A DNA stretch of 64,000 nucleotides from NCBI GenBank assembly GCA_008828725.1, contig MEHQ01000919.1:1-64000 (forward strand), given 5' to 3'. This stretch comes from Saccharina japonica. Lineage: Eukaryota; Sar; Phaeophyceae; Laminariales; Laminariaceae. Below, piece after piece: positions 42,040 through 53,720 of this stretch; within the stretch, counting starts at the first letter, position 1; every line of letters begins with the position of its first letter. Below the pieces are notes generated by a model, which saw nothing but the letters and a program-made list of their open reading frames with translations, searched no databases and was not told where the DNA came from. The position numbers and the translations under genes are program-made.

Positions 42040-42795
42040 CTTTAGGTAAACCTAGGGAATACCCCGAGTACACTCGGAGTATCGAGTATATTTCGTACTC
42101 CGAGTACTGAGAGTACTGCAGTACTGATGGCCGAATACTGCGAGTACTGGGGGTGAAAACAGTACCGAAAGCCCCAATACTGCGAATACTAGGAGTATGG
42201 GCAGTACGAAACCCCGAGTAAAAGCAGTACCCGCAGTACAAACATCCGAAATACTTGGGAGTACTTAGAGTGTTACGAGCATTGAACCTGTAAATTATGT
42301 GAGTACTCGCACTATATACGCCCGAAATACTGCCAGTACTAAGTACTGCAGTTTCCCCTCCCGAAAGGATTTTTCTCCAACTCCCACTCGTGGGACCATC
42401 CATGAATGTTTTCTGCAATAAGATGGGGATGGAATTATGAAACCGGTGTACATATGGTCCAATTATTCCTTTATACTGCGAGCATTCTGCGTATATTGAG
42501 AGTATTTTTGTATTCCGAGTACGTACTCGCAGTACAGTACCAACGGACGAAATACTGGCAGTACTTGGGAGTACCCGCAGTACAAAACCCTGGTACACAT
42601 CAAGTACAGCAGTATTCCACCGTACTTAACCTCCGAATGCTCTGAGTAAGGCAGTATCTGCACTGCAAAATATCTAAATACTGCGAGCACTCGCAGTACA
42701 TGAAGCCCAAATACTGCGAGTACACGAAGTGCCTGAAGTTTGCTCTCTCGGAAATATTTTACTTTACTCCCAGGTACTGGGAGCATCTGTGCTAC
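42040..42795. repeat. GTACTCCGAGTAC repeat family, copy 3 (largest)
   Basis: 750 bp of short units (AATACTGCGAGTAC, AGTACCCGCAGTA, TACTCCGAGTACTG). It ends in TTTACTCCCAGGTACTGGG and AGCATCTGTG, the same end as at 36575 and 36160. Confidence 0.8.
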
Positions 42796-43149
42796 TCTAG
42801 TCTGGACCTAAGCAAGTAAATTGCTTGGGCCACGTCCGATCTGCCTACGAAATTCGAGTCGGTGACGACCGTATAAATACTACGATACAGCCAGTAGATC
42901 TACCAACGCCCGAAAAACGAAAAAAAAAGGTTTGTAGCTACGATCAGTACTTGGCATGGTTAAATTCGTGAGAAAAAAAAAATACCAAACAAGGCGGCTA
43001 TGAATATCGCTCTCGTTTCATCTCACCAAATACAAAGACGCAATGATAGAAATTGCGGAACGTCGGGGTCCCGAACACGACGGAGCTGTTACACGAGTCA
43101 AACAATTACTGTACTCAGTGAAGCCCTGTACTGCATTTCCCGGACTTTT

Positions 43150-43530
43150 CCAAAGATTTTGCAAATTCATGTCGATGTTAGTGAAGCAGGCACAGGAGTT
43201 CTTCCTAGTCCAGCAAAAACGACGAAGACCTCTCAATTAACGCGATTTCGAACAACGTTTTAACCATAGCCAACGACAATATTCGACCACACAAAAGTAA
43301 TGTTATTCAGTGGACTGGCAATACAGCACTGGGACCCTACTTGTGGGGAACACTTTGTGTGTGTGACTGATCATGCCGCGTTACGGTACTTCTACAACAT
43401 GCAAGACAATAAGAACACGTTGTGTCGCTGGGAAGAATATATCATAACACTACATATAGTCATACGCTTTTACAGTGAAACATAATCCTGGGAAGTTACA
43501 CGTCGTATCAGACATCCTGTCGCGGTTATT
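43150..43530 (+). pseudogene. Gypsy RNase H domain
   Basis: Fragments in shifting frames read HVDVSEAGTGVLPS, VMLFSGLAIQHWDP and TCGEHFVCVTDHAALRYF, then DNKNTLCRWEEYI and HNPGKLHVVSDILSRLF. DxSxxGTG and TDHAALRY are signature stretches of retroelement RNase H, and the PGK...D.LSR tail is its usual C-terminus. At least two frameshifts. Confidence 0.8.
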
Positions 43531-44217
43531 TGCATTTTGAACACCACCACGAGATGGCACATTTCAAACTAGCATGCCTCTGTAGAGATATTCCAGATGA
43601 TGCCGCACTACAAACAACAATACCCCAGGCCACACATTTAGTATCAGATAAATTTGATGACGTTCAATCGGTCCAAAGTGATCGCAAACGATTTCACGTA
43701 AAGTCGGTGTACTCTTATAGTGTGTCTAGTGTGTTCGAATCGGTAAACCACGAACAAATACCGTGAGAAACAAACCGCTGAACACGTCCCGTACACAATG
43801 TATTATAGTGGATAACAACGCACCACTCCTGATGCAGGAAACAAAACAAAACAACCATGTCATACTACATTGTACAAGACAGGTGGTTGTTGAAGTCGTA
43901 ATTGCCAGGCCACCTTAGGAATCGAAGCAAGTCCCGTGTTTTGCCATTAATAGTGCTACCCACAGCCTAAAAGAAAGAAAGGAAAAAAAAAGGACTGGTT
44001 TCGCACGCATACCACGAAGAACCATGCTTTGTCAGGGGCCACCGTGCATTCCGACCCGCGTACGAAAAGAGAAAGACAAATATCGCCATAAATACTGGTG
44101 ACCGACAATGAATCGTGACGTACGTAGCTAACTGGTGCCAAAATGCAAAGCACGCCAATGCCGAAAGACGGCACATTACCGACCAAACCTACCCATGGAA
44201 AATGTACCCGTTCAACG

Positions 44218-44533
44218 TTCATTTGAAACGATTTCGGTCGACTTACAGTAGTTGAATACAAAACACATCCTGTCTTAGTCGCGTAAAAGGCAAACACATC
44301 CTCACAATGTGATGGATAACCAAACAAAGTTTGCAACTCAAACGCGAATACAAAACAAGTCTGCTCGCGTAATCGCACAAGCAATCCTTGATCGCATTCT
44401 AGATATATCCGGTCCATCCGAGATTCTACGCGCAGATCAAAGTCCCGAACTCAAACACAAAGTGATTCACCAGTCGCACAGAGCATACTCGGATTCAAGA
44501 AAACCCGCACAAAAAACCGTATCGTTGTCTGCA
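44218..44533 (+). pseudogene. Gypsy integrase core
   Basis: FETISVDL at about 44220-44243 holds the first catalytic Asp, followed by VEYKT in a shifted frame. From 44309 the frame reads DNQTKFATQTRIQNKSARVI, then AQAILDRILDISGPSEILRA and DQSPELKHKVIHQS, where DQSPE stands for the second Asp block (usual DQGxE). The region of the catalytic Glu is not readable. Confidence 0.7.
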
Positions 44534-44574
44534 AGTGACCCATAATGTGTCATATAATAATTACGACGGTGCAG

Positions 44575-45423
44575 GAAGTACAAGTATTCCATATGTTCGG
44601 TAGACCAGCACGATTACCAGCAGACGTTATCCTTGGTATTCCTTACGAAGGAAGCACAGTAGATACCAAGGAATTAACACAACAAACACGAGACAATTTA
44701 CAAATTGCCTTCGAACTAGCGCGCCGAAACCTATCGGAACGTGAAGCGAAACAAACGGCGCGAAACCATTTAAGGCCGCCGTACCGTATGTTTTACCCTG
44801 ACCAATAAGTTCTAATAAATAGACCAGATCAGGATCCGGACGGCCCAAACAAAACTGCTGTTACCGTGGAGAGGACCATACACAATTTGCTCACAGCTAA
44901 CACCACTGGTGTACCGAGTAAGACGTATGGAAAACAAACTAAGCACGTGAAATATACGTGCACCTCACCCACCTATTCCTACCACCCGCGGAAAACACCA
45001 CCAGCACATCATCTTGACAAGCTGGCTGGATGTTTCTTGGGAAACAAAATTCCCCGCCCGCGTTGGACCATCCAGATGAAGCTCAACAAAGAATTGAGTC
45101 ATAAGTCGTTGACAAAGTGGTCGGTTACAAGCTTGGACCAAGCAGAACGAAATCTGCACCATTTTAACTACCGCATGCGCATGAGGGGATACGGCCCCGA
45201 ATATAAAAAAAAAAAAAAAAAACTCGAGTATCGCGCAGACGAGGTACATACCACAACGTCACGCTTAAAAGCCGCCTACAAAAACTTGAACCATAAAAGG
45301 TTTATACATCGCGTCTCCCGAAAACACCACGTCCCGCGGCGCCAAAAAGCGGAAACGAGAAAATGGTGGGGATTGAATATAGCAACAACATACAGAGCTC
45401 CATCACAAAAAACAAATAAGTGA
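44575..45423 (+). pseudogene. Gypsy integrase C-terminal region and tail
   Basis: The first frame reads FHMFGRPARLPADVILGIPY, then NLQIAFELARRNLSEREAK. A second frame contains LLLPWRGPYTIC (about 44855-44890), the GPY module of Ty3/gypsy integrases. A third frame (44866-45423) gives a basic, Lys/His-rich tail with KKKKKKLE at 45208. These domains bind target chromatin or DNA in intact elements. At least two frame shifts. Confidence 0.65.
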
Positions 45424-46707
45424 TTTACATGGTGTGCTGCGGCTAATAAATCTCGAACGAGAAGGTACCAGAGGGTATCAACTAGGGTAGGAAACAAAAA
45501 AACAATATAGGGATACCAACGGTGACGAGAGTAGCAACGATATATTGCACTCTATCAGCATTTGTTTGGGGATTTGCTGACAAGGAGGATGTCTCGCAAT
45601 GGAAGTCTCTGTCTCAGGAATCCGAGAATAAGGAAACGAAAGCTTCCAGGAAACCACAAAATATGAGCAGATAGTCAACAACCACGAGCATACCACCGTT
45701 TTACCAAAATTACAGTTCGAAAGGACCCGGTTCGACATCAGAAATCTCAGCGAGACTATGTTGAAAAGCCGAGGTCATCTCCCAAGCGGTCCGGTCTCGC
45801 GAACTTACCCCGCACGATGTCTAGGCAACTGCACGCCAAATATAGACATCCATCCAACCCTTGCTCCATAACAAGGTAACACCGACATGTCCACCATAAC
45901 AAGGTAACACCAGTCCGAGCAAGTAGGGAAGGATATCCGAAATATGCTCCATAACAAGGCAACACCAGTCCGAGCATATACATAACGGAAAACATTCGCC
46001 CGTGTCGTAAAAAACATGCAGCCGTCACGAGGAACGCCGTCTTAGTGTGGCCACACGACAGATAGCGCTGAGTCAAAAACAAATGGGACAACCATTGGAA
46101 CTCCGAAATTTTGCTGCCGGCATGCAAACAAACTGTACGGAATCCTAACACTTACCAGCCGTGTTTACTCAACACGTAGTGTGCTGTCCCTGGCAGTCGG
46201 AGGGGGTTTCTGGAAGATACATAATGTTGCAGTGAAAGAGATGACTACACTACGTTCCCCTGTCAAGACTCCACCTACCGAGCGTACCCCTCTTGAAATG
46301 ATCGCCCCAAAGTCACATACATCCCTAGCAAAGATGGACTTGAGGCGCATGAAGGAGGGGGCGATGTGGAGGATAGGGTACGTAGACACCGTCAACCTCT
46401 GATCACAAATGCCAACCATGAAGATACGTTAACCAACGTCCGGTCTACGAGACCTGCCATCATGGATGGTCTTCATATGGTTGACGTTCGGGAAGACAAA
46501 CCCAGAACGCTACCAGGGAGTGAAGGGTCTTCTACGAGAACGACCCCCACTCCCACTCTCTAACCTATGAGATCTCTCCTTGCGAGATGCGAGGGAGGTT
46601 TTGTGGAGGCACCTTGCCACATATAAGAAAAGTGCGCGTCAAGGCCTCGGCCAACCCTGCTCAAGACCCCGACACGGCCGACATCATCTGAGGAGGCGAC
46701 CTCCATA
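45424..46707. other. No gene recognised
   Basis: Three copies of CCATAACAAGGTAACACC lie at about 45867, 45893 and 45950. The 73-codon frame at 46181-46402 (TLRSPVKTPPTERTPLEMIA) is not recognised. Confidence 0.45.
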
Positions 46708-47185
46708 CAGGGCGTTTTTGATAAACTCGTACTCTTTACTCAAGTGTGCTATTGGGGTGATTATTTCTGCTCCGTCTTCGCGATAACTTGAACTTGTGTT
46801 CGAGTGCCTCGTTTTCATATATCGGTTGGATAGATCGACAGGGGAACAATATAGCCAGAAAAACGCTTGAAATCGCATATTTCGCTGTTTTCTTCGTCCG
46901 TATGACACGGAAAAACATTTCGGTTGCTCTGAAACATTAGAACATACCGTTTTACGTAGCTTGGCGCACCTTGGATGCCCAATTCGTGACGTATCAAGAG
47001 TTATAGTCGATGTCATGCAGATTTTCTGGTGTACTATATTCAAGTTATTTTGGGGAGAAATGACTTTTTGGTTTTGCTGACATTTGTCCAGTCTGTTGGA
47101 TGTTATGTTTCGTAAAAAAATCATCCATTATACCGTGCCACTTTTTTTTGGTCGGTGAAGGGCAATGGCGGCGACCTAACTGTAA
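46708..47185. repeat. Dispersed repeat S1, copy 1 (478 bp)
   Basis: Starts CAGGGCGTTTTTGATAAACT and ends GGCGACCTAACTG, with TA on both sides (ATA|CAG...CTG|TA). It is very similar over its full length to 63011-63487 in the same orientation. CAG...CTG ends flanked by TA suit a small non-autonomous DNA transposon; a long terminal repeat is less likely because TG...CA is lacking. Confidence 0.75.
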
Positions 47186-47399
47186 TAACGCGAGGGAAAG
47201 CGGAGAAATACAAAAACTCCGACTTCAACATACTCGTGCTCATATACGGCCAGGGCTATACATACGAGGGCTATACATACGTACCTGTACCTGGTATATA
47301 CATCTCGTATGAGAGATCAAGATTATCTGTACTCTATACGTACTGTTGTGTATGCTACGCGTATATCATCACCTGAATATGCGTGCTGGTACACGTATA

Positions 47400-48610
47400 T
47401 ACGAGTATTGAATATGGCATGCTCAATGAGTGCCTATCCACACGGAGTGTTGGGTGTGAGATAAAATGGACAGCCAAAACGCTCGAGAGGTTTTGAGCGC
47501 GGATACTTGTAGGTAACCGATTGCAAGGGCAGAAATTGCATCTTGCTGACATGCACGAGTATATGTATGGCATACTGAAAGAGATATTATTGCTGTGTGA
47601 TATGCCAGATACATGATGTGTTTGACCACAACGACTCGCAAACAAGTGCGTACAGCAGCAGGCGGTTGGTGTGATGACCGAATATTATTGCTGTGTGATA
47701 TGCCAGGTATACGGCGGTTGGCTTTGTCAACTGAATACTCTTGCCTGTGGGCACAGGCAATAGTGGCACAGGCAATTTTATGTTTTGTAGTTGACCAGAA
47801 AAATACATGATGTGTTTGACCATAAGGACTCGCAAACAAATGCGTACAGCAGCAGGCGGTTGGTGAGTCAATCGAGCATTATTGCTATTGGGTTCATACG
47901 TTGCGGCAAGGTGACGCAAAACATGGCACGTGTAAGATATCGTTCATCCCGAGCAACTGAAAAAAAAAAAAAAAATCAAAGAGTTGTCACATTGTTTTGT
48001 CTGCTGAAACGGCAATACGTACATGCTCAAATTAAACAGCTGTGTGCAGTGTCATTGGATAATCTTGCTGTACCTCTAACGCGGTTGCGATGGGGCGCAG
48101 ATTATATGGGCCGAGAGCGTGTGCGTTTGGAAACGGGTCGAGCGAGTTGGGTTGCTTGTGCAAGAAGCTAAAGTGGAGGAATCGCCACACATTTCACAGC
48201 ATGATCATATTTCAAATAATTATCACATTGTTTTATCCGCTGAAACAGCAGTACGTATATGCTCTATTTAAACAGTGTAGTGAGTGTTTTGGCTGCTAAA
48301 ACAGCAGTACGTATACGTATGCTCAATTTAAACAGCTGTGTAGTGTCACTGGATAGTCTTGCTGGTACCTCTAACGCGGTTGCGAAGGGGCGCAGATAAC
48401 TTATACCAGGTATATATGTTCACATTGCCCCTAACTGAACAGCAGTGTGAAAAGTCGTACTGTAGCATACGTCAAAACAATGTCATCAATTAACCAGTGG
48501 AATCTCGGGCCGTACAGCAGCGGAGCAAGGTCATGCATACATTGATTATTACGACGTCGCGGCAAGACGATGTCATTCAGCAGTACGTTTGCGATACATA
48601 ATGTGGCATC
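47400..48610. repeat. Degenerate flank of satellite block
   Basis: Contains scattered pieces of the two satellites that follow: ATCCACACGGAGTGTTGGGT, CAGCCAAAACGCTCGAGAGG, GCGTACAGCAGCAGGCGGTT twice, CGGTTGCGATGGGGCGCAGA at 48082 and a variant at 48377, and CAGCAGTACGTATA(C/T). Looks like an older, decayed edge of the array. Confidence 0.65.
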
Positions 48611-49590
48611 ATGGACGAGTGATTACCCACGCGGACAGTTGGATGAGAGATCACATTTTCAGATAAAACGTACGTGAACGGTAAATATAACGTGGCATAT
48701 TTAACTATTACAAGTGGTTGCCCACGCGGACTGCCGAATGAAAGATAATATTCGCAACCAAAACGTATGCGCACGATACAAAATGTGGAAAATGAACGAG
48801 TGATTCCCCACGCGGATTTCTGGGTGAGAGATAATGTTCAAAGCCCAACGTACGTGCACGATATATATAATGTGCCATATTGAACGGTGATTCCCCATGC
48901 GGACTGCTGGGTGAGAGATAATCTTCACTGTAAACTGTACGTGCACGATATATATATAATGTGGCAGATTGAACGAGTGATTCCCCAAGTGGGATACTGG
49001 GCGAGAGATAATCTTAACAGTCAAACGTACGTGCGCGATAAATATAATGTGGGGAAAATGCACGAGTGATTCCCCACGCGGGTTGCTGGGGGAGAGATAA
49101 TATTCACAGTCAACCATATGTGCACCATAAACATAATGTGGCATAATGAACGAGTGAGTTCCCATGCGGACTGCTGGGTGAGATATAATAGTCACAGTCA
49201 ATTGTGCACGATAGCTATAACGTGACATAATGAACGAGTGATTACCATAAATACAATGTGGCATAATGAACGAGTGATTCCCCATGCGAACTGCTGGGTG
49301 AGACGTAATCTTCACAGCCAATTGTATGTGCACGATAAATATAATATGGCATGTTGAACGAGTGATTCCCCACGCGGAATGCTGGGTGAGAGACAATATT
49401 CACAGCCAAACGTACGCGCGCGATACACATAATCGGAGTACTGAACGAGTGATTCCCACGCGGACTGCTGGGTGAGAGATCATCTTCACATCCAAAACGT
49501 ACGTGCACGATTCATATAATGTGGCATAATGAACGAGTGATTCCCCATGCGGACTGCTGGGTGAGAGATAATCTTCACAGCCAAATGTTG
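48611..49590. repeat. ~88-bp satellite, about 11 units
   Basis: GAGTGATTCCCCACGCGGAC recurs near 48615, 48712, 48799, 48886, 48974, 49066, 49150, 49273, 49360, 49447 and 49536. Spacing is mostly 87-92 bp. Each unit continues TGCTGGGTGAGAGATAATCT, TCACAGCCAAACGTACGTGC and ATAATGTGGCATAATGAACG. Confidence 0.9.
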
Positions 49591-52500
49591 TTGGAAAAAG
49601 TGCACCTGAGTATTCTAGCTGTTACCCCTCGCGCGGTCGCGATGGGGCGCAGGATATTTGCAGATTTATATGTACTAAAATCACCTGAGTATTCTAGCTG
49701 TTACCCCTCGCGGTCGCGATGGGGCGCAGGATATTTACAGATTTATATGTACTAAAATCACCTGAGTATTCTAGCTGTTACCCCTCGCGGTCGCGATGGG
49801 GCGAGGATATTTACAGATTTATATGTACTAAAAAGGGCGCGTGGATGTGAAATTAGCATCTACTAGTATATGGTTATGGCGTAGTGGATGAGTGTCTCAC
49901 CACGCGTTGAGAGGGAATCTTCACAGCCAAAACGTTCGAGACGTCTCGGACGTGGATACTTGTAGAGAGTCAACCGCAGTGACTTACAGCGGTACGACGT
50001 TGCTGGCAAACGTGCACCTGAGTATTCTTGCTTTTACCCCTCGCGGTCGCGATGGGGCGCAGAATATTTACAGAATTTTATGCATTAAAAATATCCAGCA
50101 GTTACCCCTCGCGGTCGCGATGGGGCGCAGGATATTTACAGATTTATATGTACTAAAATGGTACAGCAGCGCGTGGATGTGAAATTAACATCTACGAGTA
50201 TATGGTTATGGCGTAGTGGATGAGTGTCTCACCACGCGTTGAGAGGGAATCTTCACAGCCAAAACGTTCGAGACGTCTCGGACGTGGATACTTGTAGAGA
50301 GTCAACCGCAGTGACTTACAGCGGTAAGACGTTGCTGGCAAACGTGCACCTGAGCATTCTTGCTGTTATCCCTCGCGGTCGAGATGGGGCGCAGAATATA
50401 TGTAGAATTTTATGCATTAAAAATATCCAGCAGTTACCCCTTGCGGTCGCGATGGGGCGCAGGATATTTACAAATATATATGTACTAAAGTCACCTGAGT
50501 ATTCTAGCTGTTACCTCTCGCGGTCGCGATGGGGCGCAGGATATTTACAGATTTATACTGGTATGTACTAAAATGGTACAGCAGCGCGTGGATGTGAAAT
50601 TAACATCTACGAGTATATGGTTATGGCGTAGTGGATGAGTGTCTCACCACGCGTTGAGAGGGAATCTTCACCGCCAAAACGTTCGAGACGTCTCGGACGT
50701 GGATATTTGTAGAGTCAACCGCAGTGACTTACAGCTGTACGACGTTGCTGGCAAACGGGCACCTGAGTATTCTTGCTGTTACCCCTCGCGGTCGCGATGG
50801 GGCGCAGATTACTTGCAGAATTTTATGCATAAAAAGCATCCAGCAGTTACCCTCGCGGCCGCGATGGGGCGCAGGATATTCACAGATATATATATATATA
50901 CTGAAATCACCTGAGTATTCTAGCTGTCACCCCTCGCGGTCGCGATGGGGCGCAGGATATTTACAGATTTATATGTACTAAAATCACTTGAGTATTCTAG
51001 CTGTTACCCCTCGCGATCGCGATGGGGCGCAGGATATTTACAGATTTATATGTACTAAAATCACCTGAGTATTCTAGCTGTTACCCCTCGCGGTTGCGAT
51101 GGGGCGCAGGATATTTACAGATTTATATGTACTAAAAAGGGTACAGCAGCGCGTGGATGTGAAATTAACATCTACGAGTATATGGTTATGGCGTAGTGGA
51201 TGAGTGTCTCACCACGCGTTGAGAGGGAATAATCTTCACAGCCAAAACGTTCGAGACGTCTCGGACGTGGATACTTGTAGAGAGTCAACCGCAGTGACTT
51301 ACAGCGGTACGACGTTGCTGGCAAACGTGCACCTGAGTATTCTTGCTGTTACCCCTCGCGGTCGCGATGGGGCGCAGAATATTTACAGAAATTTATGCAA
51401 TAAAAATATCCAGCAGGTTGTGGATGTAACATGAATATCCACGAGTTTGTATATGGAATGAAAATGTCCAGCAGGTTGTGGATGTAACATGAATATCTAC
51501 AAGTATATGGTTATGGCGTAATGAATGAGTGTCTCACCACGCGTTGAGAGGGAATCTCCACAGCCAAACTTTCGAGATGTCTCGGACGTGGATACTTGTA
51601 GAGAGTCGACCGCAGTGACTTACAGCGGACGACGTTGCTGGTAAACGTACATCCGAGTATTCTAGCCGTAACCCCTCGCGGTCGCGATGGGGCGCAGAGT
51701 ATTTACAGAATTTTGTGGACAAGAAATATCCAGCAGGTTGTGGATGTAACATGAATACATACAAGTATACGGTTATGGCGTATTGAACGAGTGTCTCACC
51801 ACGCGTCGAGAGGAAACCTTCACAGCTAAACTTTCGAGATGTCTCGGATGTGGATACTTGTAGAGAGCCGACCGCAGTGACTTACAGCGGTACGACGTTG
51901 CTGGCAAACGTGCACCTGAGTATTCTCGCTGTTATCCCTCGCGGTCGAGATGGGGCGCAGAATATTTGCAGATTTATATGTACTAAAAATGGCCAGCAGG
52001 ATGTGGATGTAACATGAACATTTGCGAGTATGTGGTTATGGCGTAGTGAATACCTGTCTCACCACGTGTTGAGAGGGAATCTTCACAGCAAGACGTTCGA
52101 GATGTCTCCGACGTGGATACTTGTAGAGAGTCGACTGCAGTGACAGAAATCGTATCACTGCTGGGTGAACCGTTACCAACTTATTTACTATGTTTGTTAA
52201 CCGTGAGCAACAACATTTCGCTCCCATGCTGCGGCAGAGCGACAATACTTACAGCGGCACGATTCCGCTAACAAAAAGTGCACCTGGTTTGTATTGCTGT
52301 TACCCCTCGCGGTCGCGATGGGGCGCAGAATATTTACAGCTTTATATGCACTAAAAACGTCCAGCAGGTTGTGGATATAACATGCATATTTACGAGTGTA
52401 CTTGTATGGTTATGGCGTAGTGAATGAGTGTCTCACCACGAGTTGAGAGGGAATGTTCACAGCCTAACGTTCGAGAGGTCTCGGACTGGGATACTTGTAG

Positions 52501-52965
52501 AGAGGCGGCCGTAGTGACATAATTCGTATCACTGCTGGGTGAACCGTGACCAGCAAAGTTTGCTATGTTCTTTCACACGTCGCGGAAAGGTGACGAAACT
52601 CACAGCGGTACAGTGCCGCTGGCAAACATCTGGGTGATTTCGTTGCTACTCCTGGCGGCAGCGATGAGGCACATAATATGTGTAGACTTTACTGAACATG
52701 TAAAAACGTCCAGCAGAGCTTAATGCAACATTGTTGGCTACGACTACATGATTATGGCGTTGTGAATGAGTGTCTCGCTGAGAGGGTATCTTCACAGCCA
52801 AAGACAAACGTTTGATATGTCTCGTGCGTGAAAGCTTGTAGATAGTCGACCTCAGTGGCAGAAATCGCAACACTGATGGGTGAACTGTGAGCAGAAATCA
52901 TTGGAATTTCGCTCACATGTCCCGGCAGGGAAACGATATTTACAGCGGTACCATGCCGCTGGGCG
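49591..52965. repeat. Complex satellite, ~260-570-bp units with 70-bp subunits
   Basis: GTGTCTCACCACGCGTTGAG marks units at about 49888, 50224, 50640, 51207, 51530, 51793, 52053 and 52429. Inside are variable numbers of a ~70-bp block (TTACCCCTCGCGGTCGCGAT, GGGGCGCAGGATATTTACAG). Each large unit carries TTCGAGACGTCTCGGACGTG and TACAGCGGTACGACGTTGC. The AATCTTCACAGCCAAAACGT stretch is shared with the 88-bp satellite. Confidence 0.9.
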
Positions 52966-52967
52966 AC

Positions 52968-53642
52968 AGTCAGTTAGGGCGCCTTCAGTGTATTGATGAC
53001 GTCTGGGTTGAGGTGCGACTGCGCGGCCATAACGGCGACCAGGCTCAAGTTGGTAGCGGTGTAGTACGTACACGGAGCGAGGTTCGGGGCCCGTGTTCTG
53101 AGCTTGGTGGGGGTGGCGGAGCCGTTGCTCTTATGGTGGCACTACTGTCATGCCATGCAGCGCAACCTGAACACGTGCCATTTTCCTCAATCCGTTCAGG
53201 GGAGCAAGTACGAGCGTGGGGATATGGACAAGCGTTGTGAGCCCTGAGAAATGTAGTTGGAAAGTCGGGGCGTAAGCCCAAAGAGTCCGCCATCCACTCG
53301 CCGAGGTTAGGAAGAGCCTCGACGCTTGCGGCTGGAAGTGACGTGTTGGGGCGAGTCACACAGCGAGAAGGAAGGTGTAAGTCCCATGCATTTATGGGGT
53401 ACACCCGGAATAATGCGGACCATGCGCGACATGGGTCTCGTAAACTAGCAGCTGGCAAGGGTTTGCAAAGACAGCCAGGTCAAGATACTGTATGGGTAAA
53501 CTATAGAAGTCTCGGAAAAACCTCGGTTGTGAAGGAGTACAATGGTGTTGGACCATTGGGTGTCTCAGTCATCCGAGAATTCGTACAGTATAACCCAAAC
53601 AGTGAAGGGAGGGAGATGCGTTTATGGGCAAAAGACATGTGA
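52968..53642 (+). pseudogene. Tyrosine recombinase C-terminal half (family D2), one stop
   Basis: A single frame from the satellite junction to 53642 is broken only by TGA at 53238-53240. It reads IDDVWVEVRLRGHNGDQAQV, GGGGGAVALMVALLSCHAAQ, then after the stop NVVGKSGRKPKESAIHSPRL (HxxR box at 53295-53306), ASTLAAG, QREGR and FMGYTRNNADHARHGS, with the nucleophile Tyr near 53400. It is the same family as 15295-16180, and this copy keeps the Tyr. The first catalytic Arg and the core-binding domain are missing because the element is truncated at about 52968. Downstream comes a B-type hairpin region. Confidence 0.7.
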
Positions 53643-53720
53643 GCATGACAGAGTTGATAATGCGGTAGACACGTCAGCCAGCTGCTCTCCCTCCCATGCC
53701 ACAGAAAATGATAATATACA
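53545..53720 (+). repeat. Diverged D2 B-type terminal region
   Basis: CAATGGTGTTGGACCATTG and GTCTCAGTCATCCGAGA-type hairpins sit in the same order and distance from the recombinase as in 16217-16411. The rest is weakly similar, ending near CCATGCCACAG. Confidence 0.5.

Larger units (their letters stand above)
43010..45423 (+). mobile_element. Ty3/gypsy retrotransposon relic, plus strand
   Basis: Order on the plus strand: RNase H (43150-43520), linker with MAHFKLACLCRDIPDDAALQ (43553), remains of the integrase N-terminus, integrase core (44218-44530), integrase C-terminal GPY-like module and tail (44575-45423). RT is absent or reduced to a few diverged residues upstream of 43150. Many stops and frameshifts are present and no LTR was found. 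It shares LPGHLR and VEYKT motifs with the minus-strand copy at 17.9-22.3 kb. Confidence 0.75.

Noticed and set aside
43010..45423. LTRs flanking the plus-strand gypsy relic
   Set aside because: I compared sequence before 43000 with sequence after 45420 and saw no convincing direct repeat or TG...CA ends.
48611..49590. 88-bp repeats with partly conserved halves as a CRISPR-like repeat-spacer array
   Set aside because: Both halves of the unit are similar between copies, so there are no spacers. It is satellite DNA.
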